Below are positions 17,099-25,584 of a stretch of 38,119 bases of DNA, piece by piece; within the stretch, counting starts at the first letter, position 1, and every line of letters begins with the position of its first letter. This DNA comes from Candidatus Enterocloster faecavium (GTDB lineage: Bacteria > Bacillota > Clostridia > Lachnospirales > Lachnospiraceae), in contig DWYS01000064.1 of assembly GCA_019118585.1 (NCBI GenBank), positions 1 to 38,119 of the forward strand, read 5' to 3'. The position numbers were made by a program, and so were the translations under genes. Below the pieces are notes generated by a model that searched no databases, was not told the DNA's origin, and saw only the letters and a program-made list of their open reading frames with translations.

Positions 17099-18043
17099 CT
17101 ACTCCAGGATCAACCGGGCCGCCCCGTATATTCCCGCATCGTTTCCAAGGGTGGCCAGTCCGATTTTGGCCTTATTCTTGGAAATGGGGGTAAAATGGTC
17201 ATAGTATCCGTAAATCCGGTCGATGAGATACTGGCCTGCCTTGGACACACCGCCTCCGATGACGAAGATTTCCGGGTCCACCATCATGGAAGCCTGGGCC
17301 AGTGCCTGTCCCAGATACCGGCACACCACCTCTACCACCTCATCTGCCAGGGCATCTCCTGCCTTGGCTGCATCCAGCACATTCTTAGCCGTCACCTTGT
17401 CCCCGTATTCACGCAAAACAGAAGGCGTTTCACAGGAAGCCATCTTTCTTCTGGCCTCTCTGGCGATTCCCGTAGCGGAAGCCACCTGCTCCAGACAGCC
17501 GGTTCCGCCGCAGTTACAGTGCTCCTTCTCCTCATCCCGCATATGGAAATGGCCGATTTCTCCTGCCAGCCCGTGAGCTCCGCTGACAATCTTCTGATCC
17601 AGGATCACGCCGCCTCCTACTCCGGTTCCAAGGGTGATCATTACAATGTCCCGGTAGCCCTTACCGCCGCCCTGCCACATCTCGCCCAGGGCCGCCACAT
17701 TGGCATCGTTTCCGCTTCGCACCGGAATATTCTCCAGCATGGCGCTCAGTTCCTTCTGGGGATTGACATTGTGCCATCCCAGGTTCACGCAGATTTCCAC
17801 CGAACCATCGGGAAGCACCGGACCCGGAACGCCCATTCCGGCTCCCTTAATCTGGTCAAAGGAAATCCCCTCTTCCTCCAGCACCTGCCGGATGGAAGCC
17901 GCCACATCGGGGAGAATGTGCTTTCCGTCCTCCTCCTTGCGGGTTCTCACCTCCCATTTCTTCAGGAGGCGTCCGTCCTCCTCAAACAAACCGATTTTGA
18001 CGCTGGTACCTCCCACGTCCACACCGATGCATTTCTTATCCAT
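17099..18043 (-). CDS. glk: ROK-family glucokinase
   Basis: 314 residues. The N-terminal phosphate-binding motif DVGGTSVKIG (9-18) is followed by the catalytic Asp113 in GNDANVAALGE. The ROK zinc site comprises His165 and Cys176, Cys178 and Cys183 (CNCGGTGC). A second nucleotide-binding region follows (VIGGGVSKAG). It phosphorylates glucose, probably with ATP, to supply glycolysis. It is third in a minus-strand group after the LysM and DUF5711-like genes, 37 bp from the latter. An AGAGGG ribosome binding site is present. Confidence 0.92.
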   Translation of the reverse strand: MDKKCIGVDVGGTSVKIGLFEEDGRLLKKWEVRTRKEEDGKHILPDVAASIRQVLEEEGISFDQIKGAGMGVPGPVLPDGSVEICVNLGWHNVNPQKELSAMLENIPVRSGNDANVAALGEMWQGGGKGYRDIVMITLGTGVGGGVILDQKIVSGAHGLAGEIGHFHMRDEEKEHCNCGGTGCLEQVASATGIAREARRKMASCETPSVLREYGDKVTAKNVLDAAKAGDALADEVVEVVCRYLGQALAQASMMVDPEIFVIGGGVSKAGQYLIDRIYGYYDHFTPISKNKAKIGLATLGNDAGIYGAARLILE

Positions 18044-18080
18044 GGTATTTGTTCCCTCTTTTCTTGAATCGTTGCTTTTT

Positions 18081-19379
18081 CTAATTCAGCCGGATTTCCC
18101 GAATGTTCTGGGGACCCAGAACCAGGAAATTTCCCGGAAGTTTTCCTTTCAGCATTCCGGAAATGGTAAAGTCAAAGGTTCCTGCAAATTTCAGGGTTCC
18201 CTTCATGTTATAAATCTGACAGCTGTCGTCATTGTAGAGGAAAATGGCATCGCCGTCAATGCTAAAATCCGTATAAGGGAAATTAAAAGTTTTCTCCACT
18301 TTTTTATTCCCGCTTCCGTCGTAAACCAAAAGGCGGTAGGGGTCCTCTCCCTCCGTGGTATCCGTTATCACCGCAGCATACTCCGGACTGTAGCAGATCG
18401 AACGGATTTCCTCCTCCAGCAGCACAGGCTCCCCAGGGGTGGGCTCCGTTTCCACTCTGGTCGAAATAAAGAAAATGCCGCCGTCGGAAAATGCCGCTAC
18501 ATGGTCCTCGTCCAGGAAACGGATCCGTGCCACCAGCGAATCGTTTAGATCCTCCGGAAAAATGATGCCCACCACACGGTCCGCCTGGCTCTGGCCTACG
18601 CCGAAATTATAGAAGACGATCTTGCATTTCAGCATCCCCTGCTCCAGATAGAGAAAGGAGGCCGCCAGCTGGTTTCCGCTTGGGGACAGACTGATGTCCA
18701 CCGGATATCCGTCATTTTCCAGAAGGGACTTGATGGAGATCTGAAGGGTAGTTCCATCATTCCGGTACATGAACACATAGCTGGCCGAGGAATCGCTTTC
18801 CATCACTGCAGCTACTCCGCCGGCAGATACCGCAGCTCCCATAATGGGCAGCAGGGTTGCGGCCTGTCCCTGACAGCCGTCCGGACTGCAGATGTACAGC
18901 CCGGTTCCCTGCCGGTCTGCTACCACCGCATAATTTCCATTAACGGATACGATGGGAGACTTCATTTCATAGCTCTGATTCCATATCACATTGCCCCGGT
19001 GATCCAAAAAGGACATACCATCCCGTGTATAGCGCAGGATTCCGCCGCCAAAGGCCTTATAGCCGCAGAAGCTGCTGTCCGTCTGCCCCTCTGTCTGGGA
19101 GGTCAGCTCCTTCTCCCAGGATACCTGGTATCCCTCGTACTGATGATACTGGCTGAATTGGTAGACCACCGCCATGCAGACGGCAGCTATTACCAGAAAT
19201 ATCAGCAGAATCTTTAGCCTGCGCCGTATTACCTTCCGATGGGCCCTCTGCACCACTTCATGGCTGTCCTCCTCATCTCTTCCCGCGCCCGGCCCCGCCG
19301 GTCCAGGACTGGATGGGACGATCTGCCGCCGCAGCTGACGCTTCTTACTCTCGCGGCTCATAGAACTGATATTGCTCAT
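18081..19379 (-). CDS. DUF5711-like membrane-anchored beta-propeller protein
   Basis: 432 residues. A basic cytoplasmic N-terminus with many Arg/Lys residues precedes one TM helix (about 55-75). The extracytoplasmic rest consists of repeated beta strands with propeller-like spacing (for example DHRGNVIWN, YICSPDG, VYDGSGNK). I believe this is the DUF5711 family found in Lachnospiraceae; function unknown. GGAG lies about 8 bp upstream of the ATG. A perfect TATAAT on the minus strand at 19418-19423 could start a transcript covering this gene and glk, though no -35 is seen. Confidence 0.8.
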   Translation of the reverse strand: MSNISSMSRESKKRQLRRQIVPSSPGPAGPGAGRDEEDSHEVVQRAHRKVIRRRLKILLIFLVIAAVCMAVVYQFSQYHQYEGYQVSWEKELTSQTEGQTDSSFCGYKAFGGGILRYTRDGMSFLDHRGNVIWNQSYEMKSPIVSVNGNYAVVADRQGTGLYICSPDGCQGQAATLLPIMGAAVSAGGVAAVMESDSSASYVFMYRNDGTTLQISIKSLLENDGYPVDISLSPSGNQLAASFLYLEQGMLKCKIVFYNFGVGQSQADRVVGIIFPEDLNDSLVARIRFLDEDHVAAFSDGGIFFISTRVETEPTPGEPVLLEEEIRSICYSPEYAAVITDTTEGEDPYRLLVYDGSGNKKVEKTFNFPYTDFSIDGDAIFLYNDDSCQIYNMKGTLKFAGTFDFTISGMLKGKLPGNFLVLGPQNIREIRLN

Positions 19380-19461
19380 CTTTTATCTCCAGTCAACTGT
19401 AAAAAGCTTACCTGGATATTATACACCACATTCTTTGAAACCGCATTACCTTTTTCAGTTC

Positions 19462-20724
19462 TCAGGGCATTAAAAGCTTCTGTCCGGCATAGATGCTGTT
19501 TTCGCTCTCCAGCCCGTTGATGGAACAGATTTCCTCCAGATGGTCCAGATTCCCGTACAGCTGAAAACAGATGCCGTAAAGTGTCTCTCCCGGAGCTACC
19601 TGGTAAATCCGGTAATCGGCATCCGCAGCAGCAGCTTTCTGGCTTTTGGCCTCCCCGGATGGGGCAGCCTGACTGGAGGAAACAGCCCCGCTGGTCTCGG
19701 TTTCCGTTTTTTCAGTCTCCTCGGCTGCAGACGGCTTTACCGGCGGCATAGTTTCCGGAACGACATAGGAGCCGCTCTCACCCTGCACACCAGCCTTCTC
19801 CGCTCCTGCCGTTTCCGCCCCATCCCCGCTGCTCTGAACAGGACTGATATTTCCCTCTGCCTCCTCAATCAGATAGTCCGGCTCCCCTGCCGCGGCATAT
19901 CCCTTGCCGGAAGGGTCGGGAACTGTCTCCTCCATTACTGTACCTCCTGGCAGAACGGAGGCAATTACGCTTTCCATCTGCCTCATCTTCTGGAAATTGT
20001 TGAACATGGCCACTCCGCCGGCCAGGACTGTAACCGTCAGCACCCCGCACAGACCGGTCAGCAGATGGACTGTCCCCCGTTCATGGACCGCCTCGCTTTT
20101 TCTCTGGTCCATCCGCTTTTTAAAGTCCTGTATCACCCGGTCATTTCCGGATGTTTCCACACGGCGGGCGTCCTTGCGCAGCACCATATAATCCTGCATC
20201 ATCTGGTTTCGTTCATAAAAAATGCTGTAACCCTTCAGCTTATAAAATCCATCCGGGGAAGTTATGTAGATCGCTTCCTCCCCCTCCAGGCCGCTGTTCA
20301 GATACATCAGCTGGTTTTTTCCTGTAAAATACTGCCCGTGCTGTTTCCAGTAATTTAAAGGGCTCAGACTGCTGCCCTCGGCTCCGCAGAGAAACCAGCC
20401 CTGCACCGTCCGTTTGGGGAACATCTGCTCAATATCCTGGTAGGCCTTCTTCCATGCTTCCTCCGTAAAGACCACCGTTTCCCCTTCTGCAGCCACACCT
20501 TCCATTTCCAGAGCTCCGTCCACAAACACATAGGGAGTCTCTCCCCGCATTTCCACATTTCCAAGCAGAAGACCTACCCTCAGATCCGTCCCGTTCCAGG
20601 GCTTCAGACGTTTCAGGTAGGTATTCACATAGTCTTCCACATATAACTTTAAAACCTGATCCCTCTCCCCAATCTGCCGGATATTTTTCGGCAGCCTGGG
20701 ATAGGGCTCGTACAATTCTCCCAT
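19462..20724 (-). CDS. LysM protein with a degenerate JAMM/MPN-like N-terminal domain
   Basis: 420 residues. Residues about 25-180 follow the pattern of a JAB1/MPN fold: GLLLG strand, the GWF strand where GWYHSHP is expected, then LMYLN and IYITSPDG strands. The metal-binding His residues are absent (VQGWFLCGAEG), so it is probably inactive. A basic stretch and one TM helix (about 219-241) follow, then a Pro/Ser/Glu-rich linker and a C-terminal LysM domain (371-420, YQVAPGETLYGICFQLYG). The LysM end likely binds cell-wall glycan outside the membrane, with the MPN-like part in the cytoplasm. Confidence 0.82.
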   Translation of the reverse strand: MGELYEPYPRLPKNIRQIGERDQVLKLYVEDYVNTYLKRLKPWNGTDLRVGLLLGNVEMRGETPYVFVDGALEMEGVAAEGETVVFTEEAWKKAYQDIEQMFPKRTVQGWFLCGAEGSSLSPLNYWKQHGQYFTGKNQLMYLNSGLEGEEAIYITSPDGFYKLKGYSIFYERNQMMQDYMVLRKDARRVETSGNDRVIQDFKKRMDQRKSEAVHERGTVHLLTGLCGVLTVTVLAGGVAMFNNFQKMRQMESVIASVLPGGTVMEETVPDPSGKGYAAAGEPDYLIEEAEGNISPVQSSGDGAETAGAEKAGVQGESGSYVVPETMPPVKPSAAEETEKTETETSGAVSSSQAAPSGEAKSQKAAAADADYRIYQVAPGETLYGICFQLYGNLDHLEEICSINGLESENSIYAGQKLLMP

Positions 20725-20740
20725 AGAATCACCCCGCTGT

Positions 20741-20766
20741 AGTCTAGTCTTTTATCAACCTAGACT
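20741..20766. repeat. 7-bp inverted repeat upstream of the LysM gene
   Basis: AGTCTAG (20741-20747) and CTAGACT (20760-20766), loop 12 nt. It lies between the yyaC stop and the LysM start in a 68-bp gap. There is no T tract. A TTGACA on the minus strand at 20791-20796 is nearby but has no -10 at normal distance. Confidence 0.45.
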
Positions 20767-20792
20767 TTACCACATGGGGAATAAAAAATTTG

Positions 20793-21425
20793 TCAAAAGC
20801 TGACAGCCTTGTCCCAAAATCCTTCGACAAGAAAAATGCTTTCGCAGATACAGTCAGCCATCTGCATCACCATGGACAGGCGCACGCTCTGAAGCATCAC
20901 CGGGTCCTGACTGGCACAGCCCCCTACAATTCCGGTAATGGAAATATCGCCCACCGCCTCCAGCTCCTTGCTCACTCCCAGCCCCGGTTTCAGCGCTCCT
21001 CTGCCGATGGTGGCATAGCCTACATGATCCTTTCTCCCCACCGAGGCGTCAATGGCGACCACCACATAGTCCGAATAGTACATGCGGATATAGTTGGCAT
21101 ACATTTCCAGATTCATGGCATGGACCGGACGATCCAGGGTTCCGATGACCGCCGCCCCTTTTAGCCTGCGCCGTCTCAGCTTATGGCCGATCAAGGGGCC
21201 CAGGCTGTCTCCCGTAGAGCGGTCCGTGCCGATGCACAGGAAAATCACCCCTGCCTTTTTATTTCTTCTCTTCTCCTCTGCAATCAGCTCATGAAGCCTC
21301 ATGGCAAATACCTCTGCCTGAAACCCCTTCCTGGTATCAAAGTAGTCAATATCTTCATATCTCTGCGCGCTAAGCTGTTTCCATAATTTCATAATCCTGC
21401 AATCCACCTGATGTTGATTTTCCAT
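20793..21425 (-). CDS. yyaC: YyaC-family spore protease homologue
   Basis: The start is set at 21425 (210 residues). The frame opens upstream to 21512, but that part is arginine-rich, unlike the family, and has no good RBS. The core motif GTDRSTGDSLGPLIG and the following GTLDRPVHAMNL are characteristic of YyaC, which shares a fold with germination and hydrogenase-maturation proteases. Conserved acidic residues appear in AIDASVGR. YyaC is associated with sporulation and its substrate is unknown, so its presence marks the host as a spore former or a descendant of one. Confidence 0.88.
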   Translation of the reverse strand: MENQHQVDCRIMKLWKQLSAQRYEDIDYFDTRKGFQAEVFAMRLHELIAEEKRRNKKAGVIFLCIGTDRSTGDSLGPLIGHKLRRRRLKGAAVIGTLDRPVHAMNLEMYANYIRMYYSDYVVVAIDASVGRKDHVGYATIGRGALKPGLGVSKELEAVGDISITGIVGGCASQDPVMLQSVRLSMVMQMADCICESIFLVEGFWDKAVSF

Positions 21426-21494
21426 CCCTTTTTTCCTAGTATAGGTTCTTGTCCTGGAAAATATTCCATCAGAGGGGAGAGTTTTTTCTCTGCC

Positions 21495-21526
21495 AAAAAA
21501 GGACCGCCGCACCGGCAGTCCCTTTT
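21495..21526. terminator. Bidirectional intrinsic terminator after the cupin gene
   Basis: GGACCGCCG, loop CAC, CGGCAGTCC (21501-21521) forms a 9-bp stem with one mismatch. On the minus strand six Ts follow (A6 at 21495-21500). On the plus strand TTTTT follows. It ends the nucleotidyltransferase-cupin unit before yyaC. Confidence 0.8.
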
Positions 21527-21580
21527 TGTCTTTTCTGATTTTTATAATCCCTGGTCCTTACAGCTCAGGCATTCCAGCTT

Positions 21581-21931
21581 CTACTCATACAGGATCAGTG
21601 CGATCATCTGAATCGGCTCATCCCCGATACATTCCAGACCGTGTCCCTCTCCCGGAGCGCAGTAGGTCACATCGCCCGGTCCCACCTCTGTGATGGTGCC
21701 GTTGTCATTGTACCGTCCTCTGCCGCTTAAAATGTAGTAGGTCTCGCCGTCCCCCTTGTGTATATGATAGCCGATGGCGGAGCCGGGGAAAACGGTAGTC
21801 TGAGCGAATACCCTTCCTTTTCCCTGCATTTCCTCCGGCCCGTTGAGGATGCTGGCCATCTGGATCTCTCCGGTCCCGTTAAAAGGAGCCGGCTTTCTCT
21901 CTACCTGTTTTTCACTGCTTTTGCGGATCAT
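21581..21931 (-). CDS. Small cupin-domain protein
   Basis: 116 residues from the ATG at 21931, which has AGGAGG 8 bp upstream. A single cupin barrel is visible: the first motif GYHIHKGDGETYYILSGRG supplies His and Glu ligands, and the second has the His of APGEGHGLE. Stand-alone cupins of this type bind a metal and may act as isomerases, dioxygenases or small-molecule sensors. The start lies 17 bp after the stop of the nucleotidyltransferase gene, and the pair shares a promoter and terminator. The ligand is unknown. Confidence 0.88.
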   Translation of the reverse strand: MIRKSSEKQVERKPAPFNGTGEIQMASILNGPEEMQGKGRVFAQTTVFPGSAIGYHIHKGDGETYYILSGRGRYNDNGTITEVGPGDVTYCAPGEGHGLECIGDEPIQMIALILYE

Positions 21932-21948
21932 TGCAATACCTCCTCCTG

Positions 21949-22872
21949 TCAACCAAACAGCTTCTCCTTATATACCCCCTGGCGGATCAGCTCACGGATG
22001 GCATCCACCACCGCCTGCTTGTCCTCCTTGTAGGTTACGCCGAACCACTTATCCGGCGTGCGGAGCACTTTCACCCTTGCCTTTCCGCTCTGTACCAGCT
22101 GGTCGATGATCTTAGGCAGCAGATACTCCGCCTTGATATCCCCTTCTGGAACCTGGTCCAGGAACTTTGGAAAGCCTTTCTCCAGCTCCTCCAGGAAACT
22201 CTCAGGCAGTCCCCACATGTTCATGGAAACCGGCTGGCCGGGGTCAAGAGTGACCGGATTTCCTTCCTCGTCCCTGGCTTCAAGGCCCTGGCCGGTCATG
22301 CGGATTTCATAGGTCTCCGTCACATTCTCCAAAATGCCGTCCCCGCTAACCCGGCACACGCCTCTGGTTACTGCCCCATTATCGCTCAGGGTGTTGGCCA
22401 GAACGAAGGCACCCATACAGATGTCGTATACATCCCCGTCCTCCTTCATCTCCTGGACCATATAGTCATGGATCTGGCGGAAGCCCTCCTTGCCGTAGTA
22501 GTCATCCGCATTGATTACCAGGAAGGGACCCTTTACCAGTCCTTTGATGGTCAGGACCGCCTGACCGGTACCCCAGGGCTTCTTTCTTCCTTCCGGAACC
22601 TGATAACCCTCAGGCAGATCATCCAGCTCCTGATAGGCATAGGCCACAGGCGCCAGCTTCTCAATCCGGTTGCCGATAATCTCTTTAAAGTCCTTCTCCA
22701 GGTCTTTCCGGATAATAAAAACAATTTTGTTAAAACCTGCTTCCAATGCATCATGGATGGAATAATCCATGATGATCTCTCCTCCCGGCCCCACCGGAGC
22801 CAGCTGTTTGATCCCTCCTCCAAAACGGCTTCCGATACCGGCAGCCATGATTACCAGTGTGGTTTCTTTCAT
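21949..22872 (-). CDS. Sugar-phosphate nucleotidyltransferase family protein
   Basis: 307 residues from ATG 22872, preferred over an upstream TTG at 22881 because GGGAGG is then at a workable distance. The N-terminal nucleotide-binding loop MAAGIGSRFGG, the later GTGQAV strand and the metal-binding INADDYYG mark a glycosyltransferase-A-fold NTP transferase related to glucose-1-phosphate uridylyltransferase. It differs from GalU/RfbA in detail, so the substrate is open. It is followed by a cupin gene and has its own promoter. Confidence 0.87.
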   Translation of the reverse strand: MKETTLVIMAAGIGSRFGGGIKQLAPVGPGGEIIMDYSIHDALEAGFNKIVFIIRKDLEKDFKEIIGNRIEKLAPVAYAYQELDDLPEGYQVPEGRKKPWGTGQAVLTIKGLVKGPFLVINADDYYGKEGFRQIHDYMVQEMKEDGDVYDICMGAFVLANTLSDNGAVTRGVCRVSGDGILENVTETYEIRMTGQGLEARDEEGNPVTLDPGQPVSMNMWGLPESFLEELEKGFPKFLDQVPEGDIKAEYLLPKIIDQLVQSGKARVKVLRTPDKWFGVTYKEDKQAVVDAIRELIRQGVYKEKLFG

Positions 22873-22919
22873 TCTCCACAATACCTCCCGTTTGATTTTG
22901 GTGAACCCCGAACGCTTAC

Positions 22920-22949
22920 ACTATATCACAGAAATGCTCCTGTTGTAAA
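22920..22949 (-). promoter_or_regulatory. Sigma-A promoter of the nucleotidyltransferase-cupin unit
   Basis: On the minus strand TTTACA (-35, 5 of 6), an 18-bp spacer and TATAGT (-10, 5 of 6), placed just past the M20 stop codon and about 45 bp upstream of the nucleotidyltransferase start. Confidence 0.7.
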
Positions 22950-22952
22950 GCA

Positions 22953-24239
22953 TCAAGCCTCCCCGAATGCCGCCTCCAGAACCAGTATTTTCAGCACATC
23001 TTCACACCGCCTCACATCCTCATGATCCACATATTCATTTGGCTTATGAGCCATCTCCAGGCTTCCGGGGCCGTAGGACATACAGTTGCGGTTCCCGAGG
23101 GTTCCGGCAATTACCGCCGTGTCCGTATATCCATTGAAAAATCCCACTGCCGCCTCCTCTCCGGCAGCCTTGCGGCAGGCCCGCTTCAGAGCCTTCAGCA
23201 GGACAGAGCGGTCGTCCCTCTCAATATATGGCCGGTCTCCGGTAATTACATAGCTTCCTCTGGTCCCCGGCACCTGCTCCTCCGCAATGTGGATGGCCTC
23301 CTCCACAATTCGTCTGGCCTTTTCCGTATCCGTCGGCGGCGTCAGCCGCATATCAATCCACACCTTACAGGAATCCGGCACCACATAGGGGCGGTATCCT
23401 CCCTCAATCTGGCCGAACGTAACCGTGGAGCGGCCCAGCTCATGGTGGACCGGGCAGCGGGAAATACTCCTGCGAATCCAGCACACCGCCTCAGCCATAG
23501 CCGCCACTGCGTCCGCACCTTTCCAGGGAGTGCTGGCATGAGCTGTCACACCCTCTATGGTCAGTTCAAACCAGGTTCTCCCTTTATGGGCCACCTGGAT
23601 CTGCCCGTCTGTCGGTTCCGTATCCAAGACCCAGTCCTGAGCGCTTACCCATCCTCTCCTGACAGCTCCCTCCACACCCCGCATAAAGTCCTCCTCGTCC
23701 ACAGAGCCGATGAAGGCAATGGAGCGGCCCGGCCATTTCCCCGTTTTCCCGATCCTCTCCAGGAGCGAGGCGAAGGCCGTCAGAGCGCAGGCCAGGCCGG
23801 ATTTCATATCGCAGGCACCCCGGCCGTACATCCTGTCTCCCTCCACCACAGCCCCCAGCGGCGGATGGTTCTCATCCCATCCTTCTCCCAGGGTAACCGT
23901 ATCCATATGGCAGATCAAAATCAGGCCCGGGCCTGGAAGTAAGCCGGGGATCCTGGCCATCAGATTGCTTCTTCCAGGCAGGATCTCATCTGTTTTCAGC
24001 TCCAGGCAGCGCTGTTCCAGAATTCCTTCCGGCTGTGATCCCGGAACGCTGCCGCCTTCCTTTAACTGCAAATCCTCCTCTTTTACAGAAATGCCCCATC
24101 TCTCCGCCTGGCCGCAGATCCATGCCTTTATCCACTGGCCAATGCTGCCCTCGCAGGCCCCGGGGTCCGAGCTGTCAATCTGTACCAGCTGCCTCGCCAG
24201 AGACCAGGCAGCGCAGCGGTTTTCCTCCTCTTCCCTCAC
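22953..24239 (-). CDS. M20-family metallopeptidase/deacylase
   Basis: 428 residues with a GTG start, AGGAGG being 10 bp upstream. The M20 di-zinc site is complete: His111 in ICHMDTV, Asp113, bridging Asp144 (GACDMKSG), the acid/base pair in VDEED (about 182-183), Glu208 (DTEPT), and the C-terminal His of MAHKPNEYV. The lid/dimerisation domain sits between. The family includes ArgE, DapE and acylases, and the true substrate cannot be chosen from sequence. It lies between the BMP operon terminator and the nucleotidyltransferase. Confidence 0.88.
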   Translation of the reverse strand: MREEEENRCAAWSLARQLVQIDSSDPGACEGSIGQWIKAWICGQAERWGISVKEEDLQLKEGGSVPGSQPEGILEQRCLELKTDEILPGRSNLMARIPGLLPGPGLILICHMDTVTLGEGWDENHPPLGAVVEGDRMYGRGACDMKSGLACALTAFASLLERIGKTGKWPGRSIAFIGSVDEEDFMRGVEGAVRRGWVSAQDWVLDTEPTDGQIQVAHKGRTWFELTIEGVTAHASTPWKGADAVAAMAEAVCWIRRSISRCPVHHELGRSTVTFGQIEGGYRPYVVPDSCKVWIDMRLTPPTDTEKARRIVEEAIHIAEEQVPGTRGSYVITGDRPYIERDDRSVLLKALKRACRKAAGEEAAVGFFNGYTDTAVIAGTLGNRNCMSYGPGSLEMAHKPNEYVDHEDVRRCEDVLKILVLEAAFGEA

Positions 24240-24287
24240 GTTTCCTCAACCTCCTGCTTGTTTTTTCTTCCGTTCCCTTTTATTTTT

Positions 24288-24327
24288 AAAACAGGCGAAG
24301 CCTCTGGAAAGAAGCTTCGCCTGTTTT
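24288..24327 (-). terminator. Strong intrinsic terminator of the nucleoside/YjjI operon
   Basis: AAAACAGGCGAAGC (24288-24301) and GCTTCGCCTGTTTT (24314-24327) form a perfect 14-bp stem around a 12-nt loop. The outer pairs give a U run on either strand. It stands 60 bp past the stop of the minus-strand BMP lipoprotein gene. Confidence 0.88.
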
Positions 24328-24387
24328 TCCGGTCATGCCGCGCCTGCACAGAAGGCGGAAACGGCACAGCCAATTTCTGTTTTCATT

Positions 24388-25560
24388 TTACTGGCAGTTC
24401 TCAGCGATGAATGCCTTGATCTCATCCTGCTCTTTGCCGATTGCGCTCTCTACTACTACGGAGCCATCAGCGATTCCGGCCTTAGCCTCTTCCAGAGCAG
24501 CCTTGCCCTCGTCGGTTAAAGCAGCGTCCAGAGCCTCTCCCTCAACGATTCCTACCGCGCCGTCAGCCAGGCCAACGATCTCATACTCGCCGAAGGGAAG
24601 GGTTCCATTGTCCAGGTACTCGCCGATCACATTGTAGATCGCGTTGCCTACTTCCTTGATCACAGAGGTAGCGAAACGCTCCTGGATGGTGGGATCCTCA
24701 GCATACTGTAAGGACTGGTCGCTGTCTACGCCCAGAACATACTTTCCGGTCTCGCCGGCAGCATTGTGAACGCCGTTTCCGGAGCCGCCTGCGCAGGCAA
24801 AGATAACGGAAGCGCCGGCATCGTTGTACTGGGTCATAGCCTGAGTCTTGGCAGTGTCGGGATCATTCCATGCGCCTACATAGTTGTAAACAATCTTTAC
24901 GTCGGGATTGTAAGCCTTTGCACCCTGGATGTAGCCCCAGAAGTACTCCTGGATGGGAAGGGACTCGTCCATGCCGCCGATAAAGCCGATTACATTGTCC
25001 TCCTTGGAGGCAATGTCAGCAGCAACGATTCCGCCCAGGTAAGCAGCCTGGCTGGTCGCGAAGTCGATTCCGTACACGTTGTTGTTGGTGCACTGAGACA
25101 GGATATCCTCACTGATGATGGTGAAGGCGATATCCGGATACTCGTTGGCAACGGTTACCACATTGTCCTTGAAATCGGAAGCAGTGATGATCAGGTCCGC
25201 TCCTGCATCTGCGCCCTCATACATAGCCTGAAGGTTTGCCTGAACATCTGCGGTGGTCTCGATCACATGTACATTGGCGCGGTCCGCATAATCCTTTACG
25301 GCGCGGTCTCCGCCCTCTGCCATGCTGTCCCAGTAGGACAGGTCGCCTCTGTCACGGATAAATACATAAACTTCCTTCTTCTCGCCGTCATCTGCAGCAG
25401 CCTCGCCGCCCTCTGCAGCTTCCGTGTCAGCAGCCTCTGCTCCGTCATCTGCGGCAGCCTCGGTTGCAGCCTCCTCGCTGGAGCCGCCGCAGGCGGTCAC
25501 CATTCCTGCAGCCATTGCGGCCGCCAGTCCAAATGCTGCTACTCTCTTCCAGTTTTTCAT
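24388..25560 (-). CDS. BMP-family ABC transporter substrate-binding lipoprotein
   Basis: 390 residues. A lipoprotein signal peptide with lipobox VTAC (Cys24) precedes an Ala/Glu/Asp-rich linker (about 28-62) and a basic-membrane-protein/PnrA-like periplasmic-binding fold. Recognisable parts are VFIRDRGDLSYWDSM, IDFATSQAAYLGG and VIGFIGGMDE. The BMP family binds nucleosides (Treponema PnrA, Bacillus NupN). It is the last gene of the unit and is separated from the permease genes by the RarA-like gene, which is unusual because the binding protein normally comes first. Confidence 0.93.
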   Translation of the reverse strand: MKNWKRVAAFGLAAAMAAGMVTACGGSSEEAATEAAADDGAEAADTEAAEGGEAAADDGEKKEVYVFIRDRGDLSYWDSMAEGGDRAVKDYADRANVHVIETTADVQANLQAMYEGADAGADLIITASDFKDNVVTVANEYPDIAFTIISEDILSQCTNNNVYGIDFATSQAAYLGGIVAADIASKEDNVIGFIGGMDESLPIQEYFWGYIQGAKAYNPDVKIVYNYVGAWNDPDTAKTQAMTQYNDAGASVIFACAGGSGNGVHNAAGETGKYVLGVDSDQSLQYAEDPTIQERFATSVIKEVGNAIYNVIGEYLDNGTLPFGEYEIVGLADGAVGIVEGEALDAALTDEGKAALEEAKAGIADGSVVVESAIGKEQDEIKAFIAENCQ

Positions 25561-25584
25561 TAATACATTCCTCCTTATATTTGT

